A stretch of DNA of 32,691 nucleotides from a virus, in IMG/VR virus record IMGVR_UViG_3300019458_000073, positions 1 through 32,691 of that record; one strand, given 5' to 3'. The position numbers and the translations under genes are program-made. Below the pieces are notes generated by a model, which saw only the letters and a program-made list of their open reading frames with translations, was not told the origin of the DNA and did no database searches. This document shows, piece by piece, positions 20,310 to 26,875 of the stretch (position 1 is its first letter; the number at the start of each line of letters is the position of its first letter).

Positions 20310-22300
20310 TCGCGCAGCCCTACAAGGCGGTCCTAGCGGCGTTGCACCCGGCCGACCTGTACCGCAACCCGGCGATGAAGCTTCCGTCGCTCCAAGACTG
20401 GAGCAAGGTGGAGAAATACCTCAATGGAACGTGGCCGGAAGCCGTCCCAGCCTTTGACGTGGTTGACCAGCCCGGGGGCGCCGATCGACTGGTTGCATGG
20501 GCGCGACTGGCTCGAAGCCGCGCGCCATTCGTCGTTGTGGACACCGAGTTCACGCGCGACACCCGGTATCTACTTACTCTTGGGCTTGGCTATCCTGGCG
20601 CTCCTGGAATTCAGCTTTGGTTCCGGGACTTCACCGCGGTCGACCGATCCGTTGTGCGTGGTGCCTTGCTCGAGCTTTTCGGACACGTCCCCGTAGTCTT
20701 CCAGAATGCGATGGCCGACGTGCCCGTGATCGAGCAGGCCATGGGCATTAGCTACAAGGATTACTACACGATCGAGGACACCATGCTCGCCCACGCGGTC
20801 CTGTGGAGCGAGTGGCCGCACGACTTGGGCTACTTGGCTAGCCTCTACGGCAAGCATCCGAAGATGAAGCACCTGAGCGTTTCGCAGCCACACCTGTACA
20901 ACTGGGGCGACGTGCTGGATACCATGAGCACGTGGCAGGGAGTTGAACGTGAGCTTAAACAAGACCCCCTATCGGAGGCGGTGTACCGTGAGCAGTCGCT
21001 GCCTCTGGTGCCGATCCTTCTACGACGCGCGCGGAAGGGCATACGCGTCGACTCCGGCGCCGTTACCCAGGCGGTTGACGACCTCGAAATGCGCCAGGAT
21101 TGGGCTTCTGGAGTTGCTGCAGCAGCGGTCGGCCGCACGTTCAACATCGGGTCGGAGAAGCAACTCAAGCACTTCTTCTACGAGGAACGGGGCTACCCGG
21201 TCCAGAAGGACAAGGACAAGAAGGTATCGATCGGCAGCGACGCGGTTGCTAAGCTTCGCCAGCACGTTGGCCCGGCGCCCGATCTTGAGTACGAAGCCAA
21301 GGAGGGGTTAGACATTGCGCTCGCGGAAGCCCGGATCGAGCAAGGCGCGGACCCGGTCCTCGAAGCGCGGGTCGTCTACGCGGCGGCCAAGCAAGAACTC
21401 ACGCACTTTCTTGAGCCCCTCCGCGGCAAAGAGCGCGTCTACCCGAGCGTCAAGATCCACGCGCAAGCCAGCGGGCGCTGGTCGATCACGGACCCACCGC
21501 TCCAGCAGTTCCCGAGCTACTTGCAAGACCTCCTCATCCCGGACGTCGGTGAGGCGTGGATCGGGTGGGACTGGGATCAGATTGAGTTGCGGCTGCTGGC
21601 AGCATTGGCTCAGGACGAACCATACTTGCGGGCTTTCGTGGCTAACGAAGACGTCCACACGCTCAACGCCTGTGACATCTTCGGGCTCCCGAGACCTCCT
21701 AGCGCGGTCGAATCCGACCTCGCCGGGCCGGTTTGCGCAGCTTGGCGCGCGCAGGTGGGATGGGCCGGAAAGGACGACCTTCGGCGAGCGTTTGCTAAAC
21801 GCTTTGTATACCGGCTTAATTACGGGGGTGATCCTCGTATGGCTGGGGATATCCCGGGTGCTCGGGCGCTTGGCCTCACGCCGGGGAAGCTGGTAGATGC
21901 CTCCCGACGGTATCTGGGGGCCCATCCGGCGATGACAGCGTGGCGTGTCCAGGCGGCTACGGAGGCGCAAACGACGCGCGTGTCTCGAACCTTCATGGGC
22001 CGCCGCCGACGCCTTCTGGGTGATGGCAGAGGCGTTATCCGGGAAGCATACAACCACCCGCTTCAAGGCGGCGTCGCGGACATCTTGAACCTGTGTACCC
22101 TCAGGATCGCGGAGAAGCTGGGCGCCCAAGGGACGCTCGTGTACACCGTCCACGACTCGGCGTGGTGGGCAGTGCCAAATTCGATGGTCGAGGAGGCTAA
22201 GGGGATCATCCATGAAATCATCACCGCGCCGTGGCGGATCGGCGGGGTCGAAGTCGTCTTCCCCGCCAAGTTCAAGCCCGTCCGCGTGTCCCATGATTAA
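20306..22300 (+). CDS. polA: Family A DNA polymerase with a UDG C-terminal piece at its N-terminus
   Basis: A 664-residue protein. Residues 1-50 (PYKAVLAALHPADLYRNP, then LQDWSKVEKYL) match the end of family 4 UDG, where VxTxHPSxLLR is expected. The 3'-5' exonuclease domain follows: DTEF at 79-82, QNAMAD with Asp138, and YNWGD near 205. The polymerase domain shows motif A (DWDQIELR), motif B (KRFVYRLNYGG) and motif C (VHDSAWW, 615-621). Motif C usually reads HDE; here Ser618 replaces Glu. This is the replicative polymerase. The start at 20306 overlaps the preceding small gene and has no ribosome site of its own, so coupling is likely. Confidence 0.92.
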   Translation: MIAQPYKAVLAALHPADLYRNPAMKLPSLQDWSKVEKYLNGTWPEAVPAFDVVDQPGGADRLVAWARLARSRAPFVVVDTEFTRDTRYLLTLGLGYPGAPGIQLWFRDFTAVDRSVVRGALLELFGHVPVVFQNAMADVPVIEQAMGISYKDYYTIEDTMLAHAVLWSEWPHDLGYLASLYGKHPKMKHLSVSQPHLYNWGDVLDTMSTWQGVERELKQDPLSEAVYREQSLPLVPILLRRARKGIRVDSGAVTQAVDDLEMRQDWASGVAAAAVGRTFNIGSEKQLKHFFYEERGYPVQKDKDKKVSIGSDAVAKLRQHVGPAPDLEYEAKEGLDIALAEARIEQGADPVLEARVVYAAAKQELTHFLEPLRGKERVYPSVKIHAQASGRWSITDPPLQQFPSYLQDLLIPDVGEAWIGWDWDQIELRLLAALAQDEPYLRAFVANEDVHTLNACDIFGLPRPPSAVESDLAGPVCAAWRAQVGWAGKDDLRRAFAKRFVYRLNYGGDPRMAGDIPGARALGLTPGKLVDASRRYLGAHPAMTAWRVQAATEAQTTRVSRTFMGRRRRLLGDGRGVIREAYNHPLQGGVADILNLCTLRIAEKLGAQGTLVYTVHDSAWWAVPNSMVEEAKGIIHEIITAPWRIGGVEVVFPAKFKPVRVSHD

Positions 22301-22610
22301 GTGGTGGGTATTGGATCATCTCACGGAAGACGAGTGGGCGCTTCATGTGCTCGCGGGCAACGGGTGGTTTACTGAAGACCCGTCTATAGACGCCACGTTA
22401 GGGTTGCGTCCTACGTTGCGGATCTATAAGGCATCGCGGTTGCAGCACAACATCTTCGTGTGTATTGGTGGAGACCCTAATGGACGGCAATACTCGGCTT
22501 ACCGTAGTCCTGAACGATCTTCAGATTCCGTTCCAGGACAAACGCGCGCTGTCACTCGTTCTCGGGTTCATCGGCGACCTCCGCCCGGAGGAAATCGTCC
22601 TCAACGGTGA
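22293..22610 (+). CDS. Small protein, LAG-motif member 7
   Basis: A 105-residue protein. It starts inside the polymerase end. LTEDEWALHVLAG at 10-22 is the shared motif, then NGWFTEDPS and a beta-type stretch (PTLRIYKASR, NIFVCIGGD). The last 131 bp run out of frame over the phosphoesterase gene and read as Pro/Arg-rich sequence, so the original stop may have been lost. It lacks the CxxC pair seen in most members. Confidence 0.55.
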   Translation: MIKWWVLDHLTEDEWALHVLAGNGWFTEDPSIDATLGLRPTLRIYKASRLQHNIFVCIGGDPNGRQYSAYRSPERSSDSVPGQTRAVTRSRVHRRPPPGGNRPQR

Positions 22611-23244
22611 CATCGTCGATTGCTATTCGATCAGCGACTTCGACCGTAACCCGCTGACGCAAGCGACCTTGGCGCGCGAGATCCGGGAGGCCGAGAAGCT
22701 GATGAAGACGCTCCAGGGCGTTCCGAAGAAGATTTGGATCGGGGGGAACCATGAGGATCGCCTTCGGCGCCACGTGTGGAAGAATACAGGTCTCTTGCGC
22801 GGCTTTGACTCGCGGACACGGGAGACCCTTGTGGCCGCCATGGACTTCCCGGAAGTCTTTTCGCTTGGGTCGTATGGATTCCAGTGGGTGCCGTACGGCG
22901 GCGTCTACAAGATCGGCAAGCTGATGGCCACCCACGGGAGCATGGTGCGGCGGCATTCCGCTGACACCGGGAGGGCGCACCTTGAGAAATATGGGCAGTC
23001 GGTCATCATCGGCCATACCCATCGTGGCGGCGTTACTTACCGTCGCGACGTTCGGGGCGTCCATGCCGCCTACGAAAACTTCTGCCTCTGTCGCCTCGAC
23101 CCGGAGTGGACTCAGTACCCGAACTGGCAACACGGATTTTCGGTCGTCCATTCAGACACGAAAAGCGGTTTCTTCAATGTCCAAGCGATTCCCCTCCTAC
23201 CAGGGCCGCAGTTCTGGTATGGGGGGACGCGGGTGAGGGGCTAA
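22480..23244 (+). CDS. Calcineurin-like metallophosphoesterase
   Basis: A 254-residue protein. GGAG lies 6 nt before the ATG at 22480; a GTG at 22465 is less likely. The metal-binding motifs run in order: VLNDLQIPF (D-x-Q where D-x-H is common), LNGDIVD, IGGNHEDR, ATHGS and IGHTHRGG. These give the two-metal centre of phosphodiesterases and phosphatases acting on nucleic acids or nucleotides. Single-domain proteins of this type are frequent in phages, with substrate unknown. It is adjacent to the polymerase. Confidence 0.85.
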   Translation: MDGNTRLTVVLNDLQIPFQDKRALSLVLGFIGDLRPEEIVLNGDIVDCYSISDFDRNPLTQATLAREIREAEKLMKTLQGVPKKIWIGGNHEDRLRRHVWKNTGLLRGFDSRTRETLVAAMDFPEVFSLGSYGFQWVPYGGVYKIGKLMATHGSMVRRHSADTGRAHLEKYGQSVIIGHTHRGGVTYRRDVRGVHAAYENFCLCRLDPEWTQYPNWQHGFSVVHSDTKSGFFNVQAIPLLPGPQFWYGGTRVRG

Positions 23245-23245
23245 A

Positions 23246-23377
23246 ATGATTCGCTTCCTGGAGCACCTTGTCGCCGGCCTGACGCTCGTGGTCCTCGCTG
23301 GGCTCCTGTGGGCGCTCCTGGCAGGGCGCGTCATTGTCTCGAGGATCACCTACCTCGTGACAGGAGGCTGCGCATGA
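23246..23377 (+). CDS. 43-residue membrane miniprotein
   Basis: One hydrophobic helix (LVAGLTLVVLAGLLWALLAG) flanked by basic residues, starting 1 nt after the phosphoesterase stop and ending in an ATGA overlap. It is likely an inner-membrane protein of unknown function; early phage membrane peptides often affect host physiology or superinfection. Confidence 0.5.
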   Translation: MIRFLEHLVAGLTLVVLAGLLWALLAGRVIVSRITYLVTGGCA

Positions 23378-23688
23378 ACCGCGATCACAGCGTCGGCTGC
23401 TCGGCGCTGCGCAATGGCGTCCGCTGCACGTGCCAGATCGCGCCGCCGTTACCTGCGGCTGGAAGAGCTTCTCGGGCTGAAGAAGTAGCGCGTCTGCGGG
23501 AGGCGTTAGTCGCGGCGCGGCGTTTTATCGACTACACCGTACGTGAATGGTTACCCCGTGAGCACACCAGTTGTGGAATCGACCGTGGGTGTGCGCACGG
23601 CGTGAGGGAGCGGGACGCGTTCCAACAACTGGACGATGCAGTGGATGCGATGACAACCGCCCTACACGATCGTGAGGAGAAAACGTAA
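23374..23688 (+). CDS. Small Cys-rich phage protein
   Basis: A 104-residue protein from the ATG at 23374, with AGGAGG about 6 nt upstream. The N-terminus HSVGCSALRNGVRCTCQIA has a Cys/His set typical of a small zinc-binding element. It is followed by a long charged helix (SRAEEVARLREALVAARRFI) and CGIDRGC. This layout is common in tailed-phage genomes with no known function. The stop overlaps the next ATG. Confidence 0.6.
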   Translation: MNRDHSVGCSALRNGVRCTCQIAPPLPAAGRASRAEEVARLREALVAARRFIDYTVREWLPREHTSCGIDRGCAHGVRERDAFQQLDDAVDAMTTALHDREEKT

Positions 23689-23933
23689 TGGTTTGGAACT
23701 ACCGCGTCGTCAAACGCGTGACGCCTGCTGAGACCATCTACGCGATCCATGAGGCCTACTACGCCGAGGACAAAACGGTGGACGCGATCACCCAGGACGC
23801 GGTTGGCTTGACCGGCGCGACTCCCGAGGAACTTCACAAGGCGTGGTCCCTGATGGAGGAGGCGTTCCGCGCCCCGGTGTTGGACTACGACACCCGGAAG
23901 GAGATCGCCCGCTTGGCTGTGGAGGGGACGTGA
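23688..23933 (+). CDS. Small conserved-type phage protein
   Basis: An 81-residue protein. The pattern WNYRVVKRV, ETIYAIHEAYYAED, then LHKAWSLMEEAFRAPVLDY resembles a family found in many phages, with an N-terminal beta hairpin and a C-terminal helix. The function is not known. It starts on the last base of the preceding gene's TAA stop (TAATG). Confidence 0.65.
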   Translation: MVWNYRVVKRVTPAETIYAIHEAYYAEDKTVDAITQDAVGLTGATPEELHKAWSLMEEAFRAPVLDYDTRKEIARLAVEGT

Positions 23934-23934
23934 G

Positions 23935-24393
23935 ATGAGTTTCGGGCTATTCAAGGTAGGCGTAGAGGCGTTGGTGAAGACGCACGAGTGCTCCAAAGGA
24001 GGGGAAGACATGAGTGAGCGGGTGGAGGAAATTCGAGAGCGTCGCGGCGTAGCCCTCAGACATATCGCCGAGTTCCCATGGAAGGACTGGGACGCCCGCC
24101 GGGTTAAGGAGTTGCTGGACGAACAGGGATATCTCCTCGCCCAACTCGCGGAAGCCCAGCAGGAACTCGGTGAGTGGATGACGGGACTGACTACCCAGGA
24201 AATGCTTACCGAACAAAAGGTCGCTGCCGCCCGCGCCGAGGGCTTCCGCGCCGGGCTGGAGGAGGGGGCGAGGATTGCCGACAGCGTACCGGAACCCGTT
24301 AAGGGGGTTGTGGACACGGGAGCAATCTGGCGAAAGGCGTCCGCGAATGCCATCGCCGCCGCCATCCGCCGCCGGGCGCAAGAGGGACTGTGA
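23935..24393 (+). CDS. Helical hypothetical protein, two possible starts
   Basis: A product of 152 residues from ATG 23935 (GGAGG about 9 nt upstream) or 127 from ATG 24010 (AAAGGAGG 7 nt upstream); both starts are in frame and well placed, so two forms are possible. The body is a long charged helix (KELLDEQGYLLAQLAEAQQE, AAARAEGFRAGLEEGARIAD), likely a coiled coil. The C-terminal pattern with AIWRKASANAIAAAIR resembles a frequent phage protein of unknown function. Confidence 0.65.
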   Translation: MSFGLFKVGVEALVKTHECSKGGEDMSERVEEIRERRGVALRHIAEFPWKDWDARRVKELLDEQGYLLAQLAEAQQELGEWMTGLTTQEMLTEQKVAAARAEGFRAGLEEGARIADSVPEPVKGVVDTGAIWRKASANAIAAAIRRRAQEGL

Positions 24394-24455
24394 GGTGGCA
24401 TCGCCGCTGTTATCGTTGCGGTAATCGAATCCTCATCTGTGGAGGGTGCCCATGA
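24390..24455 (+). CDS. 21-residue four-cysteine zinc-knuckle micropeptide
   Basis: A GTG at 24390 overlaps the preceding stop (GTGA) and the TGA overlaps the next ATG (ATGA). Between them the frame reads MRWHRRCYRCGNRILICGG plus Cys-Pro: C7, C10, C17, C20, a CxxC-x6-CxxC zinc knuckle. Exact fit between two genes and the Cys spacing argue for a real product. No ribosome site of its own is clear, so it depends on coupling. Confidence 0.45.
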   Translation: MRWHRRCYRCGNRILICGGCP

Positions 24456-24724
24456 AGGTACGGGAATACACAATTTACCAGACCGAGGAGGAAGACAAGA
24501 TCCTCAAGGCCGTGCTCGCGGCCGTGAAGAAACGTGGCGCGCTGCCCGATGCGGTCACCGAGCGCGACTTCATCGAGAAGACGCTGGTCCCGTCGGCGCT
24601 ACGGATGGTCAGGGCTGACCTTCGCAAGCGCACCCAGGCCGAGCGACTCGTGATCACGCCTAAAGAGGCGCAAGAGATGGCGGCGCGGATGCCCAGGCGC
24701 CCACCGGGGGCGAAAATCGGATGA
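24452..24724 (+). CDS. Small helical basic hypothetical protein
   Basis: A 90-residue protein. The ATG at 24452 has GGAGG 6 nt upstream; a GTG at 24446 lies within that ribosome site and is unlikely. The product is helical (DKILKAVLAAVKKRGALP, MVRADLRKRTQAERLV) with a basic Pro-rich end. It overlaps the next gene by 4 bp (ATGA). The family is not recognised. Confidence 0.6.
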   Translation: MKVREYTIYQTEEEDKILKAVLAAVKKRGALPDAVTERDFIEKTLVPSALRMVRADLRKRTQAERLVITPKEAQEMAARMPRRPPGAKIG

Positions 24725-25134
24725 GCACGCCCGAGCAGGATTACTACAAGAAGGAAATCGCGCAGGAAGTGAAACTGCGTCACGCGTTCCAACGCATACA
24801 ACGTGACCTGGCGGACGCAGTCAACGTCCTCGCCGGGGAGGGACGCGTCGAGCACCTCGTCTGCGACCTCTGTGAAAAGGGTAAGGTAACTAAACGCATT
24901 CGAATTTTCGGCCCGCTCCATTACTGGAAGCGGCGCCCGTGTGCTGCGTGCAGAGGGAACGGTCACTATCGCGTCGTCATGAACGGGAAAAGGGGGCACC
25001 TCGATTGGGGACGAAATTCCGCGTATGGATCAGTCGACAGTTCGCCGAAGACGCAGGCATTCGCTTTTCAGCCGATAAGTTCGAAGTCACCATCCTCCCC
25101 GGGGGCGACGGGGACGCTGTCGCTCCTGACCTGA
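24721..25134 (+). CDS. Zinc-ribbon protein, LAG-motif member 8
   Basis: A 137-residue frame. A helical N-terminus leads into RDLADAVNVLAG, the shared motif, followed by HLVCDLCEKG and RRPCAACRGNG: two CxxC pairs of DnaJ-type zinc-finger spacing. From about residue 95 onward the frame runs over the next gene and becomes Ser/Pro-rich, so the natural C-terminus was probably shorter. It is a likely RNA- or protein-binding zinc protein. Confidence 0.6.
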   Translation: MSTPEQDYYKKEIAQEVKLRHAFQRIQRDLADAVNVLAGEGRVEHLVCDLCEKGKVTKRIRIFGPLHYWKRRPCAACRGNGHYRVVMNGKRGHLDWGRNSAYGSVDSSPKTQAFAFQPISSKSPSSPGATGTLSLLT

Positions 25135-25325
25135 TCCTGCACGAGAACGCCGTGCGCTGGTCGGACAAGTTGTGGAAGCACCTCGACATCACCATCAAGG
25201 AGGCCAACCGTGGTAAGAGAACGCGTGACAAAGCCGCGCGGGACGTCGCCGCAGCCGCCAATCCGCCCGCACCTCGAAAGCAGCGTAGTCCTCGTAAAGG
25301 ATCTGGCGGAGCAGCCTCCGAGTAA
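25005..25325 (+). CDS. Hypothetical protein with basic C-terminal tail
   Basis: A 106-residue protein from TTG 25005 (AAGGGGG 8 nt upstream); the frame extends to 24939, but the extra part is antagonistic to the zinc gene. The domain (FRVWISRQFAEDAGIRFSAD, then VRWSDKLWKHLDITIKEA) is mixed alpha/beta, and the tail is Lys/Arg/Ala/Pro-rich, suggesting nucleic acid contact. It overlaps the zinc gene by 130 bp and the following gene by 116 bp in different frames. Confidence 0.55.
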   Translation: MGTKFRVWISRQFAEDAGIRFSADKFEVTILPGGDGDAVAPDLILHENAVRWSDKLWKHLDITIKEANRGKRTRDKAARDVAAAANPPAPRKQRSPRKGSGGAASE

Positions 25326-25722
25326 GTACATCCTGCTGGTAGGCGCCGCGGAGAACCGCCGCCCGAGCTACTACGCGGTCGACGACTATCTCTCGAGCGA
25401 CAACGTGATCCGCTTCTTCCAGGGCCACGGGCGCGACTCGAAGCTGGTCTACGCCTGTCGGGTCACGGAGGGCCAGTGGGCGCTCGCGGCGCGCGACGCG
25501 GTCGACGTGGTGACGGAAAAGGAGTTCCACCAGTTTAATACCTTGGACGCCAAGGCGACCAAGCGGTACTTCCAGGAGTCCGACCCAAAGGCGTTCGAGG
25601 CCGCTGAGCGGATGGCGCAGCAGCTCGGGCTCGCGGTGATCGATCCGTCGGGCGCGGTCCAGGCGCCAGCGCCGCACGGGAAGGCCGACGACGGCAAGCC
25701 CGGGCCGGGGCAATATCTCTAG
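25210..25722 (+). CDS. Hypothetical protein
   Basis: A 170-residue protein from GTG 25210, with AAGGAGG 6 nt upstream. A Pro/Arg-rich N-terminus precedes a compact alpha/beta part (KYILLVGAAENRRPSYYAVD, NVIRFFQGHG, KLVYACRVTEGQWALAARD) and a helix (AFEAAERMAQQLGLAVID), ending in a Gly/Pro/Lys tail. Its end touches the next ATG. It may be a nucleotide- or DNA-related enzyme by context; no motif identifies it. Confidence 0.6.
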   Translation: MVRERVTKPRGTSPQPPIRPHLESSVVLVKDLAEQPPSKYILLVGAAENRRPSYYAVDDYLSSDNVIRFFQGHGRDSKLVYACRVTEGQWALAARDAVDVVTEKEFHQFNTLDAKATKRYFQESDPKAFEAAERMAQQLGLAVIDPSGAVQAPAPHGKADDGKPGPGQYL

Positions 25723-26136
25723 ATGATCTACCTCATCGGTTCGCTCCGCCACCCGCGCGTCCGTGAGGTCGCCGCCGCCTTGCGCGCGCGCTGCGTGGAG
25801 GTCTTCGATGATTGGCACTGTGCCGGAAAAGAGGCGGATGAAATCTGGCAGCGCTACGAGCAAGAGCGTGGACGTACGTTTCGGGAGGCCCTCGTAAGCG
25901 CGCACGCGCAAAACGTGTTACGCTTCGATCAGACGCACTTGGACCGGGCGCGCGCAGCATGCCTCGTGATGCCCGCGGGCAAATCCGGGCACCTCGAGCT
26001 AGGCTACATCCTCGGCCAGCGCAAACCGGGCTACATCCTGCTCGAACAGGAACCCGAGCGTTGGGACGTGATGTACGGACTCGCGACGAAAGTGTTCTAT
26101 GCGGTGGATGATCTCGTCACGGAGGTGGCGCGCTGA
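25723..26136 (+). CDS. Nucleoside 2-deoxyribosyltransferase-like protein
   Basis: A 137-residue protein. IYLIGSLRHPRVREVAAAL at the start is the NDT/DUF4406-type strand and loop. GKSGHLELGYILGQRKPGYI near 90-110 contains the Glu expected as nucleophile in GHxELG. Such enzymes move or cleave the base of deoxynucleosides or nucleotides, and can supply or modify precursors during phage replication. It sits 0 bp after the preceding gene and overlaps the next by one base. Confidence 0.75.
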   Translation: MIYLIGSLRHPRVREVAAALRARCVEVFDDWHCAGKEADEIWQRYEQERGRTFREALVSAHAQNVLRFDQTHLDRARAACLVMPAGKSGHLELGYILGQRKPGYILLEQEPERWDVMYGLATKVFYAVDDLVTEVAR

Positions 26137-26477
26137 TGGACGGAGGGTACATGGGCTATGAGGTCAAGGATTCCGGGACTCGCGAGCAGTTCCCCGGTGG
26201 GATGCAACGGGACGTGCAAACCGACAAGACGCTCTTCTCGCTGGTCTATGACGGGCCGATGCTCGAACGGTGGGCCGTCCATCTGACGAAAGGGGCCCGG
26301 AAGTACGAGGCACGGAACTGGATGCTGGCGGAGGGCGCGGCGGAGCTGGTGCGAGCTAAGGACTCCGCGGCGCGGCACTTCTTTCAGTGGATGCGGGGAG
26401 ATCAGGACGAAGATCACGCGGCGGCGGTGTTCTTCAACATCAACCTCGCGGAATATGTGAAGAAGAAGAACGAATGA
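26136..26477 (+). CDS. dATP/dGTP diphosphohydrolase-type protein (DUF5664-like)
   Basis: A 113-residue protein. KDSGTREQFPGGMQRDVQTD, then YDGPMLERWAVHLTKGARKY, RNWMLAEG, and RHFFQWMRGDQDEDHAAAVF match the phage family described as dATP/dGTP diphosphohydrolase N-terminal domain: paired helices with conserved Glu/Asp for metal and an EDHAAA motif. With the adjacent NDT-like enzyme it would shape the deoxynucleotide pool. No PurZ-like gene is seen here, so a diaminopurine genome is not implied. Confidence 0.7.
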   Translation: MDGGYMGYEVKDSGTREQFPGGMQRDVQTDKTLFSLVYDGPMLERWAVHLTKGARKYEARNWMLAEGAAELVRAKDSAARHFFQWMRGDQDEDHAAAVFFNINLAEYVKKKNE

Positions 26478-26533
26478 TTGAAGCCCTCGCCGTCGCAGCG
26501 GCGTTGGCGATCTTAACTTGGCTGGTTGATTGA
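26474..26533 (+). CDS. 19-residue membrane micropeptide
   Basis: It begins in an ATGA overlap with the preceding gene and encodes MIEALAVAAALAILTWLVD, a single short hydrophobic helix with acidic ends. It is the last frame before the terminator. Translation is plausible by coupling only. Confidence 0.35.
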   Translation: MIEALAVAAALAILTWLVD

Positions 26534-26539
26534 ATAGAA

Positions 26540-26571
26540 AAAGGCCCCTAGCATTTTCGCTAGGGGCCTTT
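26540..26571. terminator. Bidirectional intrinsic terminator between convergent operons
   Basis: AAAGGCCCCTAGC, loop ATTTTC, GCTAGGGGCCTTT: 13 perfect base pairs with A run before and T-rich sequence after, so both strands can terminate. It lies 6 bp after the last rightward frame and 7 bp before the stop of the leftward operon. Confidence 0.9.
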
Positions 26572-26578
26572 CGTTTGC

Positions 26579-26875
26579 CTACTTCTTTACGGTGGGCCGT
26601 ACCAACTCGGGGAACTCGCTGATGCCGACGTCCAGGATCTCGTGGATCGCGTGGAGGAGCTCGTGCAACAGCACGTAGCGTTGGACCTCGATCGGGGCGT
26701 CTTTGCTGATGACGATCGCTGCCTTGTCTTCATCGACGTCGTACAGCCACAGCCCGTGCGTGTTCGCGGCGATGCTCGACGCGTTCGGGTCCGCCAGCGC
26801 AACCCGCACCCGGCACCCCGGCAGCGCCACGCTCGCCGGGATGGGAAAGTCGTAATTCCACCTACGGCGCTTCAA
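26579..26875 (-). CDS. Small zinc-metallopeptidase-like protein
   Basis: The core is ~98 residues from TTG 26875, which overlaps the upstream gene by 14 bp; no clear ribosome site exists and an ATG further upstream would run through that gene. A beta-rich N-terminal half (LPGCRVRVALADP, HGLWLYDVDED, AAIVISKDAP) leads to VLLHELLHAIHE, a HExxH zinc site at ~71-75. Proteins of this type (ImmA/SprT-like minimal peptidases) occur in phages with unknown targets. It is the final gene of the leftward operon. Confidence 0.65.
   Translation of the reverse strand: MKRRRWNYDFPIPASVALPGCRVRVALADPNASSIAANTHGLWLYDVDEDKAAIVISKDAPIEVQRYVLLHELLHAIHEILDVGISEFPELVRPTVKK

Noticed and set aside
21308-22294. 328-codon minus-strand frame opposite the polymerase
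   Set aside because: Antisense shadow of motifs A-C of the polymerase; no ribosome site and no family resemblance.
25723-26477. Diaminopurine (Z) genome pathway
   Set aside because: A diphosphohydrolase-like gene and a family A polymerase are present, but no PurZ or DatZ-like gene is seen in the window.
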